DNA from: Macrosoma leucophasiata
Lineage: Eukaryota; Arthropoda; Insecta; Lepidoptera; Hedylidae
NCBI GenBank assembly: GCA_036365455.1
Contig: JAWQUS010000003.1
Span: 6,158,001-6,222,000 of the forward strand
Reading direction: 5' to 3'
Length of the DNA stretch: 64,000 bases
Shown here: positions 25,301 through 32,188 of the stretch, in pieces
Position numbering within the stretch: position 1 is the stretch's first letter
How the letters are laid out: the number at the start of each line of letters is the position of its first letter
The notes under the pieces: generated by a model
Told to the model about the DNA's origin: nothing
The model's database searches: none
What the model saw: the letters and a program-made list of their open reading frames with translations, nothing else
Made by a program: the position numbers and the translations under genes

Positions 25301-28300
25301 CACCGTGTGAATGTACCGGGCACTCGTGTTTTTAGACCACGCGCGCCGGCTTCAAATTATTATCTCACCGTCCGTGTTACACTGATAATCATCAAAAAGT
25401 TGCATTCTTCACATGAAAAAAAAATGCAACTCGATCAGGTGGCGCGATCGCCTTCGCCGTGTCGCTTATCGCGTGATTGTCGCTCGATATACTTATAAAC
25501 ATTGAATTATACATGACAGTACATATAATATGTACATACTTAGCGTGATAGCGTTGTTCACACGGGCGACAAGCTGTCTGCGACGTTGGATGCGTGTGCA
25601 CGTGTGCCGTAAATACATCAATTGGCGCGTATGTGTGGGTGCATGTTTGTATGATAAGCTTCCGATGTTTCGTACTAGCCGTCCGGATGCTATGTCGTCG
25701 AATTTCTTCACTCAATGCCCACCCACGGATCTCGGTGATGCGAGTGCAGCCTTTCCTACTGCTTGTACATCAAAATGTATTTTTTTGTGAGAAAATAAAT
25801 GCCTTGCGTTGGTTGTTAATGATAACTGGACATCGATGAAGGTGTTTGCCTCTTTGGCATTAATTTTTGGCGTTACTAATTAACCGTAGGCGTAGGCTAT
25901 CTTTCAATCGGGATAGATTAGATAATGTATTATTTATGTTATTGTGATAGTTAGTTTTAAGTAGGCTCTGCCTACCTTTCCTTTTTATAACCGATTTTCC
26001 TTTCCGTTTTTTTATAGTCGACTTTCAAAAGTTTTGGTATGTATGTATGTATGTATCTTCACGCCAGGTCCCTAACGGGGTAGGCAGAGAGTGTAGAGCG
26101 CCAGATATCCCGGTTCTGACAAACCTCTCGTGCCTCGTCGCCTTTCTTTGACATTGGTAGTGCCTCATTATTTAAATTCAATGTTCTAACTGTAAAAAAA
26201 ACTTTTCTTTTACATTTTCAATTCTTTTTATTTCTTGTTTTTTCAACTAAGAAAACTATAAAACATTAACTTATTTTTTTTTTTGATCAAACAAGACCTC
26301 TGCAAGTTATGCATGAGTCGGATTTACGAAATGTAGGCAGTTTCGGGTATGGTGTGTCATGACCGGACGCGCACCTGTGTTTAGCACTCGTACTAGCACA
26401 TTCCATCTCAACCGAATGTGATTACTGGAGCATTCTTCTCAACTGTTGGTACATCCATGTTTACAAATTGTTATGATACGATCTTTGACTATGATATTTA
26501 ACGACATTGTCATTTATAGCTCGTAAATCTATAACTATACTAGTATTATAAATCTGAAGAGTTTGGTTGTACGCGCAGATATAATGAACTACTGGTTCGA
26601 ATTGAACAAATATTTTTGTGTTGGATAGTCCATTTATCGAAAAAGGATTTAGGTTATGTGTCATCTTGTAATAATATGTATTAGGTATTTAATAATATTA
26701 ATAATTTTGAGTTCGTAAGTTTGTTTATTTGAACGAGCTGCTACCAAAAACTGCCGAAAATTTCGATTTGAAAAAATAAACTGTGTGGGATAGTCCATTT
26801 GTAGATAAAGGCTTTCAGCTATATAGGCCATAGGAGTAGAGCAGCGGTAATGATTAAAGTGAACGGATCTACGCTCAAACAGTAGGTACGAGTATGATAT
26901 AATGATCCTACAGGAACGTAACCTCGTGCCTCAATTGCCCGAAGGGATAGGTAGAGGTAAATAAATACTATATTTAAACATACATACAAACACCCACCAT
27001 TGGCTGGTTACGTTTTGTCCCATGTAACGATGTGGCGAGCCTCATGACATCTCCGGATACATGACAAATTCCCAAGGCTGGGAATTCTTCAGAAAATGAA
27101 AAAATGCAAATACGTAGCAGTATTCTACGACTTGGGTTTTCGAACCCAGTAGCAATGATGGTTACAGAAAAACAATTAAAACGCAGGTGAACGGCTAGTT
27201 GCCATATAAATTTTATCTTTTGTAAGAATAAATATTGTCTAACATGATTTCAATGGAGTGTTTCACCGATCGGTTTCGATGAAACGACTATTTTACGTTA
27301 ACTATCCGCACTTAATTACGTGTATTGTTAAATAACAATATTGCCACCGTAATCGTCCATCGGTTAAGGGACATTCGATTTCTATCAAATCAACTGCATC
27401 TGCTTGCGACTGTCCATCGCATACGCCGCGTTTTCATCTTTATTTCTCAAAAGTTAGAGTCGATTTTAAAATGTCCGCCGTGGGTCACGTATGTACTGGG
27501 CGTAGTGTCAAATTTTAATGTGGAAACGGTTTTATTACGTGACATGACGGCAGTAGCCGCGGTCGGACCTCCGGTTTCGATCTCATCTTTCACACGACCT
27601 TGGCTGACCCGTAATATTGTCCGCCGATCGTGCATGGCACATTTGTGACAATGTCAATATTAGTGTCGCGAAATGATTGTCTTAATCGTTTGTCTACTGA
27701 TCTACCAAAAAGTTATTGTGGTGTAGAGTAATTCTCATAGTCTGGACTCTGGTTAGCAGGCTTAATTTTCCCGTCAAGGGTGCAGATCACTGCATTATTG
27801 TCTCAGTTAGATGGTAATGTATTGCTCCGTACTTACTCGTACTATCACAGAGGCAAAACAACAAAGGTGTGACTTGGATTTTTTTTGTAGACGTTTATAG
27901 GCTGAAGTGTTCACTTACCATACATGTGAACTACCTACATGCTTGTTGTTTTATGTAACGGAGATGACAAACAAGCATGCAGTTCACATGGATGTTATGA
28001 CTGCAGCCTATAGACATCTACAAAAAAGCCAGAAGATAAAATGCAGATGGGTCGCCACCTCTGAGACCTAAAGTGCTACGTCTCTGTGATACGGGGCCAC
28101 ACAATCGTTTGCCATAATTAGGTACATAATTACAGAAATTATTTTTTAGAAAAAAACTTACCATAGTTAACAGAGTAATGGCAAACACAGACGAAAATGG
28201 TACGCCACCTTGGTGATCACTGCGAGACTCTGCACTCCGACCTTATTTATACCGACTTCAATAGAGGAAGCTGGCGCGAGTTCATCTTCCGTTCAATCGT

Positions 28301-31300
28301 CTTATTCCATGAAAGTCAATCAACGCAACGTATCTACTAAGTAGTCAGTAGTTAATCTATTTTTATCATTCAAAGAAATCAACGGGACCCGTGGCGTGAC
28401 ATCGCTGATTCATACGTTGTATGTCTACCATAGATTTGGATGCAGTGCGGACAGACGTTTTTGTCCCATATTTTTGCCTATTTTTATAGCTGTTTTTGTC
28501 TATGCTCACTATAATGACGCGCGAGTAAATGTTGTAATTAGTATGGTGTCGGTTTCTGTGGCATTTTGACCCCTGTTTTTGCGCAGAAGTCTGTTGGTAG
28601 AGTTCCGGTTGTAATCCAGGGCGTAGACAACACTGCATTACTTAATATTTCTGTCGCCATATTAAAGTGTTTAGTATTTTGTGTTCCTATTAGAGAGTTC
28701 CTTCATTATTATGACAGAAGCAAAACAACTTTGGCCTCAAGAGTGGCAATAGGTACATCTGCATTGAGACCTCTAGTTTTTGTATAGATATTTATAGCAC
28801 TTACCATCAATGTGAACTGCAAATTTGCTTGTTACATTTTTTTTAAAAAAGCCGTAAGCTTGTCTTTTTACTGGTGATAGAGTTCCACTGCATTACATTA
28901 TTGACGATCCGGTTAGTCCAGCGGTGCGAAACCACCGTTTGGTTTGATTCGAAGGGTCGCGGGTTCGATCCCCGCACCGGAACAAATATTTGTATGGCCT
29001 ACAGATATTTGCTTCCGGTCTGGGTATTTGTGTATGTGTTGTATGTGTACAACGGCATCCACGACACAGATTTTTGTAATACCTAATGTGGAGCTGTGAG
29101 TGTAAGCGTATTTTTTTAATCTATCTGCCAAATAGTAGTTTTCATCACTATGTTCCCGGAACAGATGGAAAGGTTTGGCAATGGATGGCAACGCATCTGC
29201 ATTTCGATCTTTAGTTCTTGTGTAAATATCTAGAGGGTACAGTATTAACTTATCATCCATACGAACTGCATAGTCGCCTTCATTTAATAAAATAGTAAAA
29301 TTCAATATATTTGATTTACGGTTCTGTAATTTCCGGCACAGAGGCATAACACCTAATGCCTCAGCGGCTAATGAGTGGCAGCGCATCTGCATTTTGACCT
29401 CTGATCATTGTATAAGTGTCTATAGGCTGCAGTCATCACTTAACATTAATGTGAACTGCAAGCTTGTTTGCCACTATTAATACATAAAAAAAAATTGAGT
29501 TAATTAATAATAATAAAAATATTTCCTTGTTCTAGGCGTGGAAGCTTCATACCTACGAGTCTTTTGATAAGCTGCTTCTCGATTGGAGCAGTACCGACTG
29601 GCTCCGAAACTTCACCTGGTTTCGTGAAGAAGGTCTACCGAAGGAAAAAGTCCTCAACCAAAGGATGCCTAAGAAATATTTGAGTGATTTAATGGTGAGC
29701 TTTTCTTTTCCATACTTTTTTTCATAAATATGTACCGCTTTGATAATTTTTGTTAGATATGTATACTATGAATTGCGAAACCAAATCTATGGTCATTAAA
29801 AACATTTTACAATAGGGTATTTGAAAATGTGTTTTTTTTTTAATCCGTAGTCCGAAAATAACATGGAAATAAAAAGTATAAAAATTAAAAAAAATTAAAA
29901 AGAAAATTTTGTAAAACATAAATTATTATTTTTGTAGAAGAGGTATAAAAATAAAAAAAAAAATTGGTAAAAGTAATAATAGTATTAGTTCCTTGTACAA
30001 ATCTTAAAAACTTTTACTAAGCATACTATTTACAAAAACGCAAGATAAACGAAGATATTTTAAGATTTCTTGAATTGATTTCGTAAGTCTATACAAGCAT
30101 CAAGCATGTGACGTCACAAGCCTGTAAAATTTTGTATGAGCCATTTGAGATCATTTAATAACTTGCAACTTTCGAAGGGTGATATCTCAAAAACTATTAG
30201 TTTTAAACTGGTTCCAATGACGATATTTAGTAACATAATAATATATTAAACTTTTTGAAATCTCAATAAAAATATATAAGTCAAATACCCTATTACGAAA
30301 CCAAATCTAAGCTCATTAATAACATTTTACAATTATCGGGCATCGCAATTAAAACGTTTCATTTCGATCTTACTCAAACAAGTTATCGTAGGCTCTTGCA
30401 ACTTACATTGAATACTCGTTTCTTTTAGATAATGACGGTTACTTAACCGATACGTTTTTATTGTTTTATTAAATCGAAGGGCAGTGAATTCGCTGATGCC
30501 AAAAACGTGCATCCGTATGAGTTTTTCAATCGGTTTCAAAGAATCGACGGTGGCACTCATTGTTGTCGGCCGACTATCGTTTACGTGAGAACACAATGGT
30601 TTCGCAATGTGGACGTTTAATCGGTCTTGTAATCGATGAACTTAAATCTATATTGATTATTTGTCAATTGATTCGTAATCATTATGTTAGGGCAGAGGCT
30701 GTGATGAAATCAACATTTTTTCTAAGTTAAAAAACGTAACTTCTCATCGGTTTCCGCTGAGTTAAAATTCACGCATTCAAGCATACCTATACCTATGCAA
30801 ACATCCACGATTCGTTAGTTATGTTTTTACCCCATCACATAGCTGGTAAGTCTATTGACAACACTACACATTACCAATCTTCGAGGGCACTGGTAAACTT
30901 TATAAAAATGGAAAGATCCCAAAATCATTTAGCCTCGACGAATCATTTGACCTGCTACTACAAAAAAATTAGGAAAACTCGTTTTTTTTTTCAGTTGTTT
31001 TATACATTCTTTTTATTGTTAACAGGAGAAAATAGACGACGTGCTGCCGTCTATGTACAAAGGCCTGCAGATGATTGTTGCTAGTCTAAAATCTATCAGT
31101 AAAGACGGGCTCAATACTGATAATGCGTCCACCAGTATGAAGAGTGACATCATTCAGAGCATGCACGATGTACGCGCAGTACTTTGTCTCTTTTATGTGA
31201 GTATCTTACACACTTTTTTTTTCATGTCATGAAGTGGGAACAAGCATACAATTTACATTGATGAAACCAGAGATTTCATCAATGTAGATGCGTTGCCGCT

Positions 31301-32188
31301 CCTGAGGGTTAAGGCGTTATGCCTCTGTGCCAAAAATTACAGGGCCATGCCATCGTATTACCACCTGATCGGAACACGATAGTGCTGAACACTACCGTTT
31401 AGCGGCAAGTAGATTAGGTAATGGGGTGGCGCCTAGGCCCGCGAGCTCCGTCATTGAAGCTGTACCAGTAAAATTTGTTAATAGATTATCATCTTTATTC
31501 AATTTAAACGCCTGAACTTCTATTTCGCTGTTATTAATCTGTGGTTTATGTATGATATTGATAACATCAAATATATGTTCTTGTACACTGGTTGGAGTTG
31601 ATTGAAGTCAGATTTGTAAATAAGTGTTTTCTTTACAAAATGCAACATTCTGATAACTAAATTCCCAATCAGAAATAATAATATTTTATTATTATTATAG
31701 AAATAATAATATTTTATTATTATTATAGAAATAATAATATTTTATTATTATTATAGAAATAATAATATTATTTCTGATAACTACATTCTCAATCAGAAAT
31801 AATAATTATTACTTCTGATTGAGAATTTAGGGCAAGACCGTCCAAATTTGCTAGCAATGTTTAAAGACAGACGGCTATTGAGTGCTATTGACATTCATTT
31901 AATTAGGCAAATTAACAAACTCCTGAAAATTTTGTCAAAAGAAAAATTCTCAAAAATCTATCAATGAGGTACTATAAATTGCTAAATCATATTTTTTGTT
32001 TACAGGATTTAATGCGTTCGCGCAAGTTGGAGATACCGGTGCTGAAGATTTCAGAGGTGCCGGACATCAAGACCGTGGACAAGTTATCGTATGCCCTGCT
32101 GGTGTACAGGGATACCCTCAACTATTTGGAGTACTTGGAACAAGTGTGCCAAGAATTGTCCGACATGGGTTCCAATAAAGCTGATTGA
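13091..32188 (+). CDS. six-exon secreted four-helix-bundle (cytokine-like) protein
   Basis: Exons 13091-13340, 22788-22948, 23724-23816, 29536-29694, 31026-31196 and 32006-32188 join to 338 codons plus stop. All five introns are GT-AG. Intron 1 is phase 1 and introns 2-5 are phase 0. Residues 86-101 are hydrophobic (leader), residues 116-119 are RQRR (furin-type), the mature part has Cys132, Cys275 and Cys326, and sequons lie at Asn193 and Asn254. Predicted helices run at about 142-188, 217-247, 256-285 and 303-332. Secretion and a four-helix bundle follow from these features. Membership of the class-I cytokines (Unpaired-type, signalling through Domeless/JAK/STAT) is an inference, as no sequence search was possible. 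Any other secreted helical protein remains possible. No gene symbol can be given. Confidence 0.7.
13341..15317. other. intron 1, AT-rich, no other feature seen
   Basis: No coding-like ORF, RNA gene or complete repeat was recognised in this first part of intron 1. Confidence 0.4.
15318..15626. mobile_element. MITE with long inverted repeats
   Basis: The left arm begins CCAGTTAAATAATATTATTC and the reverse complement of the right end begins CTAGTTAAATAATATTGTTC. Both continue through ACAAGGATGAACGAGCTTT and GTGACATAT for about 110 bp with a few mismatches. The arms face each other across about 80 bp of AT-rich DNA. There is no ORF, so it would rely on another element's transposase. Confidence 0.75.
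16020..16800. promoter_or_regulatory. GC-richer, repeat-poor block in intron 1
   Basis: The block has many CpG dinucleotides (CGCGGATCGCGTCGGCG, CACGCCGCCACACGCG) and homeodomain-like TTAATTAAT words, but no repeat or convincing ORF. It could be an enhancer or an alternative promoter for the cytokine-like gene; this is inferred from composition only. Confidence 0.25.
16801..17508. other. intron 1, no feature seen
   Basis: The Lys-rich - strand ORF at 17044-17250 reads through T-rich simple sequence and has no recognisable domain. Confidence 0.4.
17510..17797 (-). repeat. R270, complete copy
   Basis: The A-rich 3' end (T-run at 17510-17521 on +) and the hairpin head (GAGCTCCGTCACTGGAGCTC near 17766) are both intact. 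It is one of the two best copies in the window. Confidence 0.8.
17828..18035 (-). mobile_element. Helitron-like short repeat (tentative)
   Basis: On the - strand it starts TACTAGCGGCCTTCTCCGGC and ends near CTCGTAATATTATAG. The same sequence order is present at 54465-54745. ACTAG at one end and an ATAATATTA-type run at the other recall short non-autonomous Helitrons of Lepidoptera; the class is uncertain. Confidence 0.5.
18645..18836 (+). mobile_element. Helitron-like short repeat, second type
   Basis: It begins AACTAGCTGTTGCTCGCGGC, passes ATTTCATTAAAATCGGTTCG and CGACAGACAGACAGACT, and ends TTTATAATATTAGTAGGG. The copy at 22240-22472 shares the ends and the middle. Confidence 0.55.
19170..19406 (-). 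repeat. R270 copy with internal deletion
   Basis: About 45 bp between GGGCCGTACATT and GGCGGCAAGT is missing, and the head hairpin is shortened (GAGGTCCGTCACCACCAG). Confidence 0.75.
19410..20640. other. intron 1, no gene or repeat recognised
   Basis: Mostly AT-rich. The segment 20395-20600 is GC-richer and repeat-free, with TCGATTACCATAATCGATAG near 20537, but no function can be assigned. Confidence 0.4.
20645..20966 (-). repeat. R270 copy, diverged
   Basis: All segments are present in order from AAACAAGCATGCAGTTCGCT to GAGCTCCGACACTGGAACTC and TACCACCAGT, with many substitutions. Confidence 0.7.
21411..21908 (-). repeat. R270 copy split by a SINE
   Basis: The tail half is at 21411-21500 (GTGGCAAACAAGCGTACC) and the head half at 21718-21908 (GATTAAAATGTAGATGCGCC to GAGCTTCGTTACCGGAGC). 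SINE A lies between them. Confidence 0.75.
21503..21716 (-). mobile_element. tRNA-derived SINE, family A
   Basis: Reverse-complemented, the head reads GACGACCCGGTGGGTCCAGC, followed by GGGTCGCGGGTTCTATCCCC (box B with one change). The body contains TTTGTATGGCCTACAGATA. It lies inside an R270 copy. Confidence 0.8.
22030..22240. repeat. dispersed repeat copy
   Basis: It shares GCAGTCAGTCAACCGAACAA and CACATGCCAAGCGTGGCGAT with the copy at 5085-5290. Confidence 0.65.
22240..22472 (+). mobile_element. Helitron-like short repeat, second type
   Basis: It begins ACTAGCTGCTGCCCGCGGCT, contains ATTTCATCAAAATGCGTTCT and ends ATTTATAATATTAGTG. ORFs across it (22135-22359) are repeat shadows. Confidence 0.6.
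22470..22547 (+). repeat. RTE-like 3' end with ATG-repeat tail
   Basis: GGAGGCTTTGGTCCAGAAGG, then CCATCTTTCGGCTGATATG and ATGATGATGA. The trinucleotide tail and the preceding words are typical of RTE-clade 3' termini. Confidence 0.5.
22788..22948 (+). CDS. exon 2: hydrophobic leader and furin-type site (residues 84-137)
   Basis: The acceptor is TTTTTCTTCAG|GA and the donor ACC|GTAAGT. The exon encodes VNVCAAVCLVLLVGGL, a compact hydrophobic core, then SPQSSAAP, a plausible signal-peptidase region (cleavage near SSA|AP). A dibasic KR and RQRR|AV follow. RQRR fits the R-X-K/R-R rule for furin-type convertases. The first residues of the released chain would be AVSEDEALWASPC, containing the first mature cysteine. 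No ATG lies in frame between the acceptor and the leader, so an upstream coding exon is required. Confidence 0.75.
22949..23723. other. intron 2
   Basis: AT-rich, with no repeat recognised. The ORF at 23451-23942 is intron read-through into exon 3. Confidence 0.6.
23724..23816 (+). CDS. exon 3: start of helix A (residues 138-168)
   Basis: The exon is 31 codons, phase 0 at both ends. The acceptor is TTGTTATTTCCAG|TC and the donor TTT|GTAAGT. The residues AFAIAVASQAKNARVKTAAY are Ala-rich and should be helical, continuing into exon 4. The reading frame stays open into the intron for about 120 nt, but the perfect donor and the frame of exon 4 argue for splicing at 23817. Confidence 0.75.
23950..25800. 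promoter_or_regulatory. GC-richer, repeat-free island in intron 3
   Basis: No transposon copy is recognisable for about 1.8 kb, in contrast to the rest of the intron. CpG-rich words such as GGCGCGGGCGCCGCCGG and GGCCGCGGCCGCTTCC stand out. ORFs exist on both strands (24030-24330, 24527-24862, 25392-25715), but none has recognisable domains and they contradict each other. It could be an enhancer, an internal promoter or a non-coding transcript; composition alone does not decide. Confidence 0.3.
26030..26160 (-). repeat. LINE ORF2 C-terminal tail fragment, ACMK type
   Basis: TATGTATGTATCTTCACGCC then AGGTCCCTAACGGGGTAGGC on + is the reverse of the 3' end seen at 54980-55060. It begins in a short (GTAT)n run. 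Confidence 0.65.
26527..26835 (-). repeat. two adjacent Helitron-like fragments
   Basis: ACTAGTATTATAAATCTGAA with GATAGTCCATTTATCGA (26537-26645), then a second block with TTGAAAAAATAAACTGTGTG and GATAGTCCATTTGTAGAT (26700-26830), both resemble the inner half of the repeat at 17828. Confidence 0.5.
27000..27172 (-). mobile_element. tRNA-derived SINE, family B (degenerate)
   Basis: It shares GTTTTGTCCCATGTAACGAT and TGGCGAGCC with the end of the 7046 copy, and ACTTGGGTTTTCGAACCCAG as a damaged box B. Confidence 0.5.
27805..27955 (+). repeat. R270 3'-half copy
   Basis: It runs from AGTTAGATGGTAATGTATTG to GAACTACCTACATGCTTGTT and meets the next copy tail to tail. Confidence 0.6.
27948..28112 (-). 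repeat. R270 3'-half copy
   Basis: TTTTATGTAACGGAGATGAC then AAACAAGCATGCAGTTCACA, ending near CTGTGATACGGGGCC. With the previous copy it forms an imperfect inverted repeat of about 300 bp. Confidence 0.65.
28588..28848 (+). repeat. R270 copy, diverged
   Basis: The order TTGGTAGAGTTCCGG, CATTACTTAAT, then GGCCTCAAGAGTGGCAATAG and ATGTGAACTGCAAATTTGCT is preserved, ending in TTTTTTTTAAAAAAG. Confidence 0.6.
28870..29300 (+). repeat. R270 copy split by a SINE
   Basis: The head fragment is at 28870-28902 (TACTGGTGATAGAGTTCCAC). The body resumes at about 29121 (CTATCTGCCAAATAGTAG) and runs to ATACGAACTGCATAGTCGCC. The resumed part contains TTCCCGGAA at 29153-29161. Confidence 0.65.
28903..29118 (+). 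mobile_element. tRNA-derived SINE, family A, best copy
   Basis: The head GACGATCCGGTTAGTCCAGC contains a box A-like TAGTCCAGCGG, and GGTTCGATCCC at 28962-28972 is a perfect box B. The body TTTGTATGGCCTACAGATAT is shared with the other three copies. It lies inside R270, so it inserted later. Confidence 0.85.
29318..29495 (+). repeat. R270 3'-half copy
   Basis: It runs from TGTAATTTCCGGCACAGAGG to GCTTGTTTGCCACTATTAAT and ACATAAAAAAAAA, ending about 40 bp before the exon 4 acceptor. Confidence 0.75.
29536..29694 (+). CDS. exon 4: end of helix A and A-B loop (residues 169-221)
   Basis: The exon is 53 codons, phase 0 at both ends. The acceptor is CCTTGTTCTAG|GC and the donor ATG|GTGAGC. ESFDKLLLDW closes an amphipathic helix. 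SSTDWLRNFTWFREEGLP then forms an aromatic-rich loop containing the sequon NFT (Asn193). YLSDLM at the end begins the next helix. The short intron segment before it ends in an R270 copy whose A-tail is 50 nt upstream of the acceptor. Confidence 0.85.
29812..30292. mobile_element. 481-bp TIR element flanked by a 41-bp direct repeat
   Basis: The left end ATAGGGTATTTGA (29812-29824) is the inverse of TCAAATACCCTAT at 30280-30292. The sequence at 29773-29813 (TTGCGAAACCAAATCTATGG and on to ACAAT) recurs at 30293-30333 with four differences. Inside it is AT-rich with the words ATATCTCAAAAACTATTAG, and no ORF. It is probably a non-autonomous DNA transposon in intron 4. Confidence 0.6.
30334..31025. 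other. rest of intron 4
   Basis: The - strand ORF at 30333-30596 has no known motif and no splice context. One further TTCNNNGAA motif lies at 30535-30543. Confidence 0.4.
31026..31196 (+). CDS. exon 5: helix B and most of helix C (residues 222-278)
   Basis: The exon is 57 codons, phase 0 at both ends. The acceptor is TTTATTGTTAACAG|GAG and the donor TAT|GTGAGT. EKIDDVLPSMYKGLQMIVAS has a heptad-like pattern of hydrophobic residues (helix B). A polar loop with sequon NAS (Asn254) leads to SDIIQSMHDVRAVLCLFY (helix C), which carries the second mature cysteine, Cys275. Confidence 0.85.
31212..31470 (-). repeat. R270 copy with short internal deletion
   Basis: The tail half is contracted (ATTTACATTGATGAAACCAG). 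The head half from ATTACAGGGCCATGCC to GAGCTCCGTCATTGAAGC is good. It lies 15 bp after the exon 5 donor. Confidence 0.7.
31672..31830. repeat. AT-rich tandem hairpins before exon 6
   Basis: A unit of about 28 bp (AATAATAATATTTTATTATT plus TATTATAGAA) repeats three times and each unit is self-complementary. ATTCTCAATCAGAA and TTCTGATTGAGAAT then form a 14-bp hairpin at about 31785-31830. The array ends about 180 bp before the exon 6 acceptor. Confidence 0.85.
32006..32188 (+). CDS. exon 6: end of helix C, helix D and stop (residues 279-338)
   Basis: The exon has 60 codons and TGA at 32186-32188; the acceptor is TTTTTTGTTTACAG|GAT. After DLMRSRKLEIPVL and a short linker, DKLSYALLVYRDTLNYLEYL and EQVCQELSDM form a long amphipathic C-terminal helix with the third cysteine (Cys326). 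In class-I cytokines the C-terminal helix D usually contacts the receptor, but that role is inferred here. Overlapping ORFs in the other two frames are shadows. Confidence 0.85.
   Translation, partial: DLMRSRKLEIPVLKISEVPDIKTVDKLSYALLVYRDTLNYLEYLEQVCQELSDMGSNKAD

Larger units (their letters stand above)
27275..28377. promoter_or_regulatory. three STAT-type TTCNNNGAA motifs in intron 3
   Basis: TTCGATGAA at 27275-27283, TTCCATGAA at 28305-28313 and TTCAAAGAA at 28369-28377 match the 3-base-spaced STAT92E consensus. Whether they bind is unknown; the motif is short and some chance hits are expected. Confidence 0.25.

Noticed and set aside
28903..28980. A functional tRNA gene
   Set aside because: Boxes A and B are present, but the anticodon arm does not fold, the sequence continues into a SINE body and it is repeated at four sites.
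28913..29392. 159-codon - strand ORF
   Set aside because: It runs across a SINE and parts of two R270 copies and encodes nothing recognisable.
31672..31760. CRISPR-like array
   Set aside because: The units are contiguous with no unique spacers, are AT-only and lie in an intron of a eukaryotic gene.
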